A stretch of DNA of 10,047 nt from CAXXOK01 sp035353615 (GCA_035353615.1 DAOPZY010000074.1:1-10047), one strand, 5' to 3'; numbered from the stretch's first letter, positions 1 through 5,693 are shown. Program-made: numbers and translations. Notes: generated by a model not told the origin, from the sequence alone.

Positions 1-76
1 CCGCGTCGGTCAGATCCTCCAACGTGTTAAGCAGGGTTCCGTCCAGATCAAAAAGTACGGCGTCATACCGGTACAT
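1..76 (-). CDS. HAD-family phosphatase, N-terminal fragment (runs off window)
   Basis: Only the first 25 codons are present. Read on the minus strand from the ATG at 76-74 the protein begins MYRYDAVLFDLDGTLLNTLE. The DLDGT stretch is HAD motif I (DxDxT), which holds the nucleophilic aspartate and the acid/base aspartate of this phosphatase superfamily. The following LLNTLEDL is typical of phosphoglycolate-phosphatase-like (Gph/PpaX) members, which hydrolyse small phosphate esters in the cytoplasm using Mg2+. The start lies inside the end of the MATE gene: the transporter stop is at 63-65, so the two overlap by 14 bases in different frames. That points to one transcript with coupled translation. 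The substrate cannot be inferred from this fragment. Confidence 0.85.
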   Translation of the reverse strand, partial: MYRYDAVLFDLDGTLLNTLEDLTDA

Positions 77-1472
77 TGGCAGATACGGCCTCACTCTTTG
101 CGGCGGGCCGTTCCTCCTCTCGTTTTTTCAGGTTGTTAAGCACTCGCAGGGTCAGCGGCACGGTGATAAAGAGCGCGCAGAAATCGGACACGGTCTGGGC
201 AATCTGCACTCCGAACAGGCCGAAGGCATAAGGCAGCAGCAGCACCGCCGGCAGGAAGAACAGCCCCTGCCGCGAGGCGGCCACCAGCGACGCCTCGCGC
301 GCCATGCCCATGGTTTGCAGCATCATGTTGCTCATCATGATAAAACCGGAAAGCGGTAAAAGGATGCACTGCATGCGAAGCCCCAGCGCACCGATCTGCG
401 TTACATCGGGGTGCCCCTTTAAAAACAGTTCCACAATCTGCGGGGCGAAAAGCTCACCCACGACAGACGCAGCCAGAAGGACCACGAAAGAAAAGCGGAC
501 GGAAAACCAGAACGAAGCGCGAACCCGATCATACCGGCAGGCTCCGTAGTTGAAGCCGCAGATGGGCTGGAACCCCTGCCCGAAGCCGATTACCGCGGAA
601 ACCGCAAAAAATGTGATACGGCCTACGATGCTCATGGCGGCGACGGCCGGGTCGCCGAACGCACCCGCTGAAAAATTGAGCGCGATGGTCGCGACGCTTG
701 CCAACCCCTGCCGGAGCAAAGAGGGGACGCCGCCGCGAAAAATTTCTTTATAGATGGAGGCGGTGGGGGAGAATAGTTTTGGCCGGATGCGGATGGAGCC
801 ACCGCGGCGCGTACCCGCCAGCAGCAGCATAAAACTTACGAACTGGCTGATGATGGTCGCCAGCGCCGCGCCCGAAACGCCCATACCAAAGGTGAAGATA
901 AACAGCGGATCCAGCGCCACATTCAGCACCGCGCCCGCGGTGATGCCGATCATCGCGAAAAACGCGTTGCCCTGAAAACGAAGCTGGTTATTGAGCACCA
1001 GGCTGGAAAGCAACCATGGGGTCCCGATCAGAATATAACCCGCATACCCTTCCGCGTAGGGGGCGATGGTCGGGGTGGAACCCAACAGGCCAACCAGCGG
1101 ACGGAGAAACAGCAGGCCAAGCCCGCCCAACACACACCCCGCGAGAATCGACGAAAAGAACCCCGTGCTGGCCATACGCTCCGCGCTGTCGTGATCCCGG
1201 GCGCCCAGCGCGCGGGAGATAAAGTTACCGGACCCCTGACCGAAGGTAAAACCGACAGCCTGGATAATGGCCATCAGTGGCAGGCACACACCCACGGCAC
1301 CCGTGGCGCTGGGGTTGCCGATGAGCCCCACAAAATACGTATCCGCCATATTGTAAAGGGCGGAGATCAGCATGCTGATGATGGTTGGCGTCGAAAGCGT
1401 AAACAGCAGCCGGGGAATCGGCGTTTCCGTCATCTGGCGCAGGCGCGCTTCCGGCGTAAGAGAATGCGACAT
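63..1472 (-). CDS. MATE family multidrug/cation efflux transporter
   Basis: 469 residues from the ATG at 1472, a usual length for MATE exporters, which use a Na+ or H+ gradient to expel cationic drugs or metabolites across the cytoplasmic membrane. The sequence is hydrophobic throughout, consistent with 12 membrane helices in two bundles. Family hallmarks are visible: PTIISMLISALYNMADTYFVG in helix 1, a mid-protein LDPLFIF followed by GVSGAALAT, and in the second bundle GQGFQPICGFNYGA. The C-terminus is charged. A start 18 codons further upstream (1526) is open, but the ATG at 1472 is preferred because AGGAGGT (minus strand, about 1476-1482) sits just before it and the upstream codons coincide with the promoter and a dyad. 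It overlaps the downstream HAD gene. The substrate is unknown. Confidence 0.93.
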   Translation of the reverse strand: MSHSLTPEARLRQMTETPIPRLLFTLSTPTIISMLISALYNMADTYFVGLIGNPSATGAVGVCLPLMAIIQAVGFTFGQGSGNFISRALGARDHDSAERMASTGFFSSILAGCVLGGLGLLFLRPLVGLLGSTPTIAPYAEGYAGYILIGTPWLLSSLVLNNQLRFQGNAFFAMIGITAGAVLNVALDPLFIFTFGMGVSGAALATIISQFVSFMLLLAGTRRGGSIRIRPKLFSPTASIYKEIFRGGVPSLLRQGLASVATIALNFSAGAFGDPAVAAMSIVGRITFFAVSAVIGFGQGFQPICGFNYGACRYDRVRASFWFSVRFSFVVLLAASVVGELFAPQIVELFLKGHPDVTQIGALGLRMQCILLPLSGFIMMSNMMLQTMGMAREASLVAASRQGLFFLPAVLLLPYAFGLFGVQIAQTVSDFCALFITVPLTLRVLNNLKKREEERPAAKSEAVSANVPV

Positions 1473-1482
1473 AGTACCTCCT

Positions 1483-1509
1483 ACACATATCGGCAAGATG
1501 CCGATGTGT
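1483..1509 (-). promoter_or_regulatory. Dyad at the MATE transcription start, possible operator
   Basis: Arms 1483-1494 (ACACATATCGGC) and 1500-1509 (GCCGATGTGT) are inverted complements apart from a two-base insertion, around a five-base centre. The dyad lies between the predicted -10 box (1512-1517) and the ribosome binding site, covering the expected start of transcription near 1505. That is where a TetR- or MarR-type repressor would block transcription. It could instead act as a 5' UTR hairpin. The binding protein is not identified. Confidence 0.45.
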
Positions 1510-1511
1510 AA

Positions 1512-1540
1512 GTTGTAACACAGCAACGCGGGAAAATCAA
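1512..1540 (-). promoter_or_regulatory. Vegetative promoter of the MATE-HAD unit
   Basis: On the minus strand TTGATT (1535-1540) is followed after 17 bases by TACAAC (1512-1517), with a TG one base before the -10 box (extended -10). Predicted start is near 1505, giving a leader of about 30 bases before the MATE start codon. Confidence 0.5.
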
Positions 1541-1592
1541 GGGTAGCGCGCGGCGCATACGCTGCACGGGCGGAACTTTTTACTGGAAATGC

Positions 1593-1621
1593 TGGACAAA
1601 CATTTTGGTATTTGCTATAAT
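1593..1621 (+). promoter_or_regulatory. Promoter of the tRNA-Thr/tRNA-Pro operon
   Basis: TGGACA (1593-1598), a 17-base spacer, then a perfect TATAAT (1616-1621). Transcription should start close to 1628, about nine bases before tRNA-Thr. The strength fits a stable-RNA gene. Confidence 0.8.
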
Positions 1622-1636
1622 AACTCTCGCTGACGC

Positions 1637-1712
1637 GCCAATATAGCTCAGCTGGTAGAGCAGCGGTTTCGTAAACCGCAGGTCAAGGGTTCGAGTCCCT
1701 TTATTGGCTCCA
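1637..1712 (+). tRNA. tRNA-Thr (anticodon CGT)
   Basis: 76 nucleotides that fold as a complete cloverleaf. The acceptor stem pairs GCCAATA (1637-1643) with TATTGGC (1702-1708). The D arm holds AGCTCAGCTGGTAGAGC. The anticodon stem GCGGT/ACCGC encloses loop TTCGTAA, giving anticodon CGT (1670-1672) for ACG codons. The T arm is AAGGG-TTCGAGT-CCCTT. Discriminator T is followed by an encoded CCA (1710-1712). It is the first gene of a two-tRNA transcript. Confidence 0.96.
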
Positions 1713-1729
1713 GCCTTTATCCACATTCT

Positions 1730-1806
1730 CGAGGTGTAGCGCAGTTTGGTAGCGCGTTTGGTTCGGGACCAAAAGGTCGCAGGTTCAAATCCTGTCACCT
1801 CGACCA
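1730..1806 (+). tRNA. tRNA-Pro (anticodon CGG)
   Basis: 77 nucleotides with a full cloverleaf. The acceptor CGAGGTG (1730-1736) pairs with CACCTCG (1796-1802). The anticodon stem TTTGG/CCAAA surrounds loop TTCGGGA, so the anticodon is CGG (1764-1766), reading CCG. The T arm GCAGG-TTCAAAT-CCTGT is intact. Discriminator A and an encoded CCA follow. It lies 17 bases after tRNA-Thr and shares its promoter and terminator. Its 3' end is the likely target of the old integration inferred just downstream. Confidence 0.96.
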
Positions 1807-1820
1807 CAGAAACCCTTATA

Positions 1821-1857
1821 AATCGGCAGTTTGTGAAACAACAGACTGCCGATTTTG
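1821..1857 (+). terminator. Intrinsic terminator of the tRNA operon
   Basis: A 14-pair stem (1821-1834 with 1841-1854, one G-U pair) closes a six-base loop and runs into TTTT. It begins 15 bases after the tRNA-Pro CCA. The short T run is slightly weak, but stem length and position make the assignment secure. Confidence 0.8.
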
Positions 1858-1865
1858 GTATATAA

Positions 1866-2135
1866 TGGCAAAGTGGGGAAAATATTGGGGTAAAGTGGGG
1901 AAAACCACGAACAAGGGCGGCCGCATCAGGCGGCGTGGAATACGCCGAGGGCGTGGTGGGGCGATTCAACGGCGAGGAGAAATTGCAGCTGGCCTTGACG
2001 ATACTGGAAAGCCGGGGCTGGGTGAAAAGCGACGAGGTGCTGCAGGCCTTGAAGGCTAAGTGGGTAGAGTTAGATTTGCAGCAGATTGCGGCTGGGGTGA
2101 AGGAGGTCGTGGGGACGGGAAGCATAATAAAGTAA
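1866..2135 (+). pseudogene. Phage-like fragment resembling the C-terminus of an LLH-type holin
   Basis: The frame is open from 1866 (after a TAA at 1863) to the TAA at 2133-2135, with no convincing start codon or ribosome binding site. A GTG at 1935 is the first possible start. The translated part VEYAEGVVGRFNGEEKLQLA, followed by a short helix ending LESRGW and a second amphipathic helix, has the pattern of the cytoplasmic tail of LLH-family phage holins (VE.AE...G.EKL...L..L...G). The membrane segment such a holin needs is missing. The fragment is in the right place for a leftover from an element that used tRNA-Pro. The family assignment rests on motif resemblance only. The fallback is an unassigned 66-residue ORF starting at 1935. 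Confidence 0.4.
1870..1904 (+). repeat. Short direct repeats beside the tRNAs, possible integrase arm sites
   Basis: The 13-base unit AAAGTGGGGAAAA occurs at 1870-1882 and again at 1892-1904. A third GGGG run (1887-1890) lies between, so G runs recur about every 10-12 bases, roughly one helical turn. The site is 64 bases after tRNA-Pro. Phased short repeats next to a tRNA are what arm-type integrase binding sites look like, and a similar CCGCACTT pair lies next to the tRNA-Leu/integrase junction on the right. No integrase gene remains on this side. Confidence 0.4.
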
Positions 2136-2140
2136 TAATG

Positions 2141-2172
2141 AGGGAGGTTCGATATATAGATCGTTCCTCCCT
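2141..2172 (-). terminator. Hairpin terminator at the end of the three-gene operon
   Basis: AGGGAGG (2141-2147) pairs with CCTCCCT (2166-2172), and an inner CGAT/ATCG pair tightens the loop. It begins three bases after the last gene's stop on the minus strand. A T-rich but interrupted tail (CATTATTACTTTATTATG) follows. It may also stop plus-strand transcription from the phage-like fragment. Confidence 0.55.
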
Positions 2173-2174
2173 TA

Positions 2175-2597
2175 TCAGTAATCAGAGAATAATCCCCATC
2201 TTATAATTTTTAATTGTTTAGCTAGTTTATGTGCCTGCGCGTCACTAAGTTTGAAAACATGTGGAGAACGAACAACGACTGTATGATATGGATTAGCAGG
2301 TGTATTCTCTGATGCATCAACAGGTGCATATATTGTATGAATATCCAAATTGAGGCAATTGCATACCTGAAATGAAATCACTCCACCTTTTCTTGATTTA
2401 CAGGAATCTAAAAAACTAACACACTCCTCTTCTGAGCGTGTATAAGAACGGTCAGTAGATAGACCACGTTTATCTATTAAAGCTCCGCTACTGACAGTAT
2501 AATCATCATTGTGCCAAAAATCGGGTAATGGTAACACGGCTCTGTATAAATCTTCGAAATGATCAACTATATCAAAATTATCACATGAAGAATTCAT
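2175..2597 (-). CDS. Conserved hypothetical protein, third gene of AT-rich operon
   Basis: 140 residues from the ATG at 2597. A start 19 codons earlier (2654) is open, but it lies well inside the previous gene and a GGAG (about 2608-2611) is placed for the 2597 start. The protein has no membrane segment or signal peptide. Visible features are SSGAL (36-40), RGLSTDR (44-50), EN (97-98) and NPYH (102-105), then a helical lysine-rich tail. The spacing of SSGAL, GLSxDR and NPxH recalls a family of small uncharacterised bacterial proteins with a conserved N-P-x-H. I know no function for it, and the His, Ser and Arg residues are only candidates for an active site. It overlaps the preceding gene by 17 bases, so translation is probably coupled. 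Confidence 0.75.
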   Translation of the reverse strand: MNSSCDNFDIVDHFEDLYRAVLPLPDFWHNDDYTVSSGALIDKRGLSTDRSYTRSEEECVSFLDSCKSRKGGVISFQVCNCLNLDIHTIYAPVDASENTPANPYHTVVVRSPHVFKLSDAQAHKLAKQLKIIRWGLFSDY

Positions 2598-3147
2598 CCA
2601 GCATTTTCTCCATCTCATTAAAATCAGAAGGCAAAAATTCTTTTTCTGACTCATGTCCTTGTGAATCCTCTAAGTAGGATGAGACTAGATCAATGTGAAT
2701 ATTGAAGGCTAAACAGCTGCCACTTACGGATTGATATTCAAGTTGGATAGAGTCATCTGCCGTTGGCGATACATGTGGTATATGTTTACTTGCTATGATA
2801 AATCTTCTAGCAACATTGATAACTCCCGCCGGAATCGGATCCGCCCCATATCCGTTCCAATTCTGCTTAAACGTTCCGATTTTTTCGAGCACCTCGAGAT
2901 TCTTCATTCTTTTATATACCTTAGATTCAATATTCGAAGTGTCATAAACTGGTATTAAGGTACTTGTGTCACTTTTCTGACAACAAAGAACAAAGCCATT
3001 GTCATTATTTTCAATTATACACAAACAGCTGCCGTTTGATGTGAAGTTGCCTTGATAATACATGCTAGAATGAGAAGTTTGAATGTCAGGCTTGATCGAA
3101 TAACTAGGTAGCCGTGTTAGAGAGGGAGTTTGAGGGTATGTTATCAT
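2581..3147 (-). CDS. Conserved hypothetical protein with NWNGYGA motif, second gene of operon
   Basis: 188 residues. The ATG at 3147 follows AAGGAGG six to seven bases upstream, a strong ribosome binding site that fixes the start. The first 75 residues are polar and include a strand-rich stretch. A helix then leads into NWNGYGADPI (96-105), a helix (about 106-122), and VSPTADDSIQLEY (126-138), which looks like a strand pair. The acidic C-terminus ends EKMLDEFFM. A W-N/D-G-Y-G-A-x-P-I motif followed by P-T and an L-E-Y/W strand occurs in many uncharacterised bacterial proteins; I cannot name a function. It overlaps the first gene by 44 bases and the third by 17. Composition is AT-rich compared with the flanks. 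Confidence 0.8.
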   Translation of the reverse strand: MITYPQTPSLTRLPSYSIKPDIQTSHSSMYYQGNFTSNGSCLCIIENNDNGFVLCCQKSDTSTLIPVYDTSNIESKVYKRMKNLEVLEKIGTFKQNWNGYGADPIPAGVINVARRFIIASKHIPHVSPTADDSIQLEYQSVSGSCLAFNIHIDLVSSYLEDSQGHESEKEFLPSDFNEMEKMLDEFFM

Positions 3148-3592
3148 ACTGTTCCTCCTTTTTATGTGAACCCAAACATACAGGGACAGTATAAAGGCCT
3201 ATCTCACTACTATCCAAGTCAATCTTAATTTTATATATGCCAGCCTCCTTAATTACAACATTGCGTAAGTCAGTATTAAAGAAAATTGAACGATATTCTT
3301 TGGGTATATTTTGAATGTTTTCGGGAAAAGAAGGAATTTGAATAGAAGTAAGACTACTAACTGGGTCATTGTGTGGTGTCATGAAGTAAAGATCAAGTGT
3401 GTGCGCTATATCTGTATCAAATTCATTTAACCCAATAGAGATAGAAAAAGAGTACATGCCTGGGATACTATAGGGCACTAAAACTTGAAGTGGGTTAATT
3501 AGGTGAAACACAGTATTGTTTGGGTTATCAAGAGTTGGCAACGGTTGTTGTTGTATAGAATCACAAATCATAAAGGAAGTTACTTTTGCCAT
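3104..3592 (-). CDS. Conserved hypothetical protein (DUF6941-like), first gene of operon
   Basis: 162 residues from the ATG at 3592, chosen because AAGGAGG (minus strand, 3600-3606) lies seven bases upstream. The longer open frame to 3676 runs through the promoter and is unlikely to be translated. The protein starts MAKVTSFMICDSIQ, with middle segment PGMYSFSISIGL (about 64-75) and a C-terminal D-L-R-N-V-V followed by EAGIYKIKID and TVPVCLG. This alternating pattern suggests a small beta-sandwich. It resembles the uncharacterised DUF6941 group (start MxxVTxFxxC, late G-x-Y strand, final I/V-P-V), an assignment from memory and of moderate confidence. It is soluble and probably cytoplasmic. Its role is likely tied to the two overlapping downstream genes. 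Confidence 0.78.
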   Translation of the reverse strand: MAKVTSFMICDSIQQQPLPTLDNPNNTVFHLINPLQVLVPYSIPGMYSFSISIGLNEFDTDIAHTLDLYFMTPHNDPVSSLTSIQIPSFPENIQNIPKEYRSIFFNTDLRNVVIKEAGIYKIKIDLDSSEIGLYTVPVCLGSHKKEEQYDNIPSNSLSNTAT

Positions 3593-3627
3593 CTCTATAC
3601 CTCCTTCAGTTGCTAGAAGTGTAATAT

Positions 3628-3656
3628 ATTGTAACATGCGATTTCTTCTAAAGCAA
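3628..3656 (-). promoter_or_regulatory. Promoter of the three-gene operon
   Basis: On the minus strand TTGCTT (3651-3656) is separated by 17 bases from TACAAT (3628-3633), with an extended -10 TG. Predicted start is near 3621, leaving a leader of about 29 bases to the first gene. This placement also rules against the longer reading of the first gene. Confidence 0.65.
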
Positions 3657-3700
3657 TGCTTTCTTTTAAGTTCCATCTGAATGCAGAAGAAACTCCATCT

Positions 3701-3850
3701 CTATAACAAAATCAGCATCATGATTAAAGCGGCTGAGTAACGGTTGTCATCTAGCACGTACGCTCCTGATAACCTGCGTTCTTGCATACAACTATGAAAA
3801 GCCGCTTTGATAAGAGCATCAATGCAGCTCTTTTTATTATGCAACGACAT
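3701..3850 (-). CDS. Small hypothetical ORF upstream of the operon
   Basis: A 49-residue frame from the ATG at 3850 to the TAG at 3701-3703, on the operon strand and 108 bases upstream of its first gene. It reads MSLHNKKSCIDALIKAAFHS, a middle with LSGAYVLDDNRYSA, and a hydrophobic end ALIMMLILL. The composition looks protein-like, but there is no good ribosome binding site (only AGGG about 10 bases upstream). The same bases form a well-paired RNA on the other strand. It could be a small protein, the end of a lost gene, or a chance frame. Confidence 0.25.
   Translation of the reverse strand: MSLHNKKSCIDALIKAAFHSCMQERRLSGAYVLDDNRYSAALIMMLILL
3726..3838 (+). ncRNA. Candidate structured RNA ending in an intrinsic terminator
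   Basis: Nine bases AAAGCGGCT (3726-3734) pair perfectly with AGCCGCTTT (3800-3808). Inside, 3739-3748 pairs with 3768-3780 (ten pairs including one G-U, with a three-base bulge) around a 19-base loop. A single-stranded segment (3781-3799) follows. Immediately after the closing stem, AAGAGC (3812-3817) pairs with GCTCTT (3827-3832) and runs into TTTTTATT, a normal intrinsic terminator. The T run exists only on the plus strand, which orients the RNA. A possible -10 (TATAAC, 3702-3707) lies upstream but has no clear -35. I do not recognise a known RNA class. The RNA is divergent from the three-gene operon. Confidence 0.4.
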
Positions 3851-4152
3851 ATACGAGCAACCCTATCCTATTCAGTGTAGAAGACGAAGCGCCACGTAAG
3901 TAGAGGCTTGAGGCGCGGGAATCCGGTCCATCCGGCGTCATGGGAAGATGCGCAATTATTAAGTGCGCGGGTAACACGGTTTTGTAATGATCGCGTTTTT
4001 AGAATATGCTGAATGTTATTTATGGCTTTTGAATTTCCGTTTGATACATCTCCCCCTCTATCGAGAGAAACCCGTTAGGGGTTGGATACCGTCCGGGCTC
4101 CGTCGTTTACAGCATGCCCAGCCAAATTGATTCTTGTAGGGGGGTGGCATCC

Positions 4153-4179
4153 TGTAACATATATAATATAAGTGTTACA
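4153..4179. promoter_or_regulatory. 27-base dyad with embedded -10-like sequence
   Basis: TGTAACA (4153-4159) and TGTTACA (4173-4179) are perfect inverted complements. The AT-only bases next to them also pair partly, giving two 13-base half-sites around one central base. On the minus strand TTGATC (about 4182-4187) stands 17 bases before TATATA inside the dyad, so this could be a regulated promoter firing toward the small ORF and the three-gene operon. No coding region lies between 3851 and 4254, and apart from this dyad I see nothing definite in that stretch. Confidence 0.4.
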
Positions 4180-4231
4180 TGGGATCAACCGCGCAATCCA
4201 ATTCCCGGGAACACCATCTTGCGCCTGCCGG

Positions 4232-4280
4232 GGGATAAAATAAAATCGGAAAAGGCGCGGTTTCAACTACGAAAGCGCGC
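4232..4280 (-). terminator. Terminator of the hydrogenase gene
   Basis: On the minus strand GCGCG (4276-4280) and TTTC (4271-4274) pair with GAAA (4261-4264) and CGCGC (4255-4259), with one mismatch, around a six-base loop that includes the stop codon. The following bases (4254 down to 4232) are T-rich in three runs. The stem starts within the last codons, a compact arrangement for a monocistronic gene. Confidence 0.55.
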
Positions 4281-5502
4281 GGTTAAAGATATCGCTGTTG
4301 GCTAAAAAATCCTCCACGGTGTCAAAGCCCAGTTGGCGCAGCATTTCAAGCACATAGGGATTGTCCAGCGGCGTGCCGTATTCCGCCTGCTCGCCGTAAC
4401 GCTCCACATTGCCGCGCCCTGTTTCCCGATCCAGAATGGCCTTGGGTCCGCCGACACAACCGCCCACGCACCCCATGCCTTCAAAAAAGTTGGCGTCGCG
4501 TTCTCCGGCGCGTATGGCCTCAATCATCGCCCGGCACGCGGGGATGCCTGCCGCCTGACGCGTGCGGATGCGGATATCGCGGTTGGGGTTCAGCCGGTTC
4601 ACGGTCGCCTGCACCGCCTCGCTCACGCCGCCCGCGCGCGCATAAATGCGCCCCGCGCGGGAGGAATGGTCCCGCTCCACATCTTCCAATGTTTCTGGGT
4701 GGATATCGGCCGCGCTAAAAATATCCCGCACTTCCTGAAAGGTGAGCACATAATCCACCGCGCCCGCCAGATCCGGCTCGCGCGCTTCGGCCTTTTTCGC
4801 AATGCAGGGGCCTACAAAAATGGTCACCGCATCCGGATGCAGGCGTTTGATGGTCCGCCCCGCCGCCACCATGGGGGAAACCGCGCCCGGCACGTGGGGC
4901 ATCAGCTCCTGATACACCTTTTTCAGCATGGCGATCCACATGGGGCAGCAGCAGCTGGTCAGCTGATAATCCTCCTCCGTGCGGATGTTGTGATCAAACT
5001 CAAGCGCTTCCTTTAAAGTGAGCACATCCGCAAAAAGCGCTACCTCCACCATGCCCTGAAAGCCCAGCGCTTTAAACGCGGATCGGAGCTTCCCGGGGGT
5101 CACGTCCGCAGCAAACTGCCCATGGAAAGCCGGAGCGATCAGGGCATACACGGGGCCTTTCGCGTTTTTCACGGCGGCCAGCGCTGGCAGCACATCGTGG
5201 CTGGCCGTCAGCGCGCCGGACTTGCACGCCTCCACGCAGGAAGAACAACCCGCGCACAGCGAAGGATCAATGATCACGTTTCCGTCCGCCTCACGCCGGA
5301 TAGCGCCAAACAGGCATGCGGCCGCGCAATCGGGCGTTTTCCCCTGACAGGCGCAATCCCCCGCGCGTAAAACGGGCGCGCACGTTTCCGGATGCAACAG
5401 GCAGTCCAACTGATGAGGGTTAATCTCATCCAGATTCAGATCAATGGGCGCGCCTGTGACGGCGCTTTTAAGCATATTGCGGTACAGTTCATCAAAAGTC
5501 AT
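4267..5502 (-). CDS. [FeFe] hydrogenase catalytic subunit, group-B-like
   Basis: 411 residues. The enzyme class interconverts protons, electrons and H2 at the cytoplasmic H-cluster, usually with ferredoxin as partner. Two 4Fe-4S sites come first: C50-x-C52-x6-C59-x3-C63 and the classical C83-x2-C86-x2-C89-x3-C93. The Fe-only hydrogenase domain follows with its three signatures: TSCCCPMW (182-189), GPCIAKKAEA (231-240) and EGMGCVGGC (341-349). All four H-cluster cysteines appear present (C184, C233, C345, C349). The signatures differ from the standard TSCCPxW, MPCxxKxxE and ExMACPGGC: an extra Cys in the first, Gly instead of Met before PC in the second, Gly and Val in the third. This pattern matches what I know of group B enzymes (Clostridium pasteurianum CpIII type). 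No maturase or partner subunit is adjacent. The ATG at 5502 follows GAGGG. Confidence 0.92.
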   Translation of the reverse strand: MTFDELYRNMLKSAVTGAPIDLNLDEINPHQLDCLLHPETCAPVLRAGDCACQGKTPDCAAACLFGAIRREADGNVIIDPSLCAGCSSCVEACKSGALTASHDVLPALAAVKNAKGPVYALIAPAFHGQFAADVTPGKLRSAFKALGFQGMVEVALFADVLTLKEALEFDHNIRTEEDYQLTSCCCPMWIAMLKKVYQELMPHVPGAVSPMVAAGRTIKRLHPDAVTIFVGPCIAKKAEAREPDLAGAVDYVLTFQEVRDIFSAADIHPETLEDVERDHSSRAGRIYARAGGVSEAVQATVNRLNPNRDIRIRTRQAAGIPACRAMIEAIRAGERDANFFEGMGCVGGCVGGPKAILDRETGRGNVERYGEQAEYGTPLDNPYVLEMLRQLGFDTVEDFLANSDIFNRALS

Positions 5503-5556
5503 TGAATTCCCTCGCTTTCGGATACGATCGCGGCGCTGATGCCATTCTGTATAAAC

Positions 5557-5568
5557 ACAGTATACTGT
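5557..5568. promoter_or_regulatory. Perfect palindrome over the hydrogenase -10 box
   Basis: ACAGTATACTGT is a perfect 12-base palindrome covering the whole -10 hexamer of the hydrogenase promoter. A further CTGTAT copy lies at 5547-5552. A regulator bound here would exclude RNA polymerase, so repression is the simplest reading. The regulator is unknown. Confidence 0.5.
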
Positions 5569-5587
5569 ATTGGCAGGCTGGTTTCAA
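5559..5587 (-). promoter_or_regulatory. Promoter of the [FeFe] hydrogenase gene
   Basis: TTGAAA (5582-5587), 17-base spacer, TATACT (5559-5564) on the minus strand; each box has five of six consensus bases. The predicted start near 5552 gives a 50-base leader. Confidence 0.75.
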
Positions 5588-5693
5588 CCGGTTTTGGGCA
5601 ATCTGGCGGCAGAACCATCGCATCCAAGCGAAAAGAGCCATTGAAAGAAAGAGAATTTCTCGGTAAGTGTTTATGCTGGGTTGGCGAGGTTCC

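Noticed and set aside
1865..2059. 64-codon plus-strand frame beginning MAKWGKYWGK
   Set aside because: It starts in the GTGGGG repeats and becomes Arg/Gly-rich; the frame starting at 1935 has the more protein-like composition.
1580..2125. 181-codon minus-strand frame across the tRNA genes
   Set aside because: It runs antisense through two tRNAs and a terminator; its translated motifs are the well-known false protein made from reverse-read tRNA sequence.
4150..4180. Possible BirA operator or tRNA-Pro att duplicate
   Set aside because: The half-sites TGTAACA/TGTTACA do not match the BirA consensus well, and ATCCTGT plus AC is too short a match to the tRNA-Pro end to call an attachment site.
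4333..5016. 227-codon plus-strand frame
   Set aside because: It is antisense to the [FeFe] hydrogenase, whose cysteine signatures prove the minus-strand reading.
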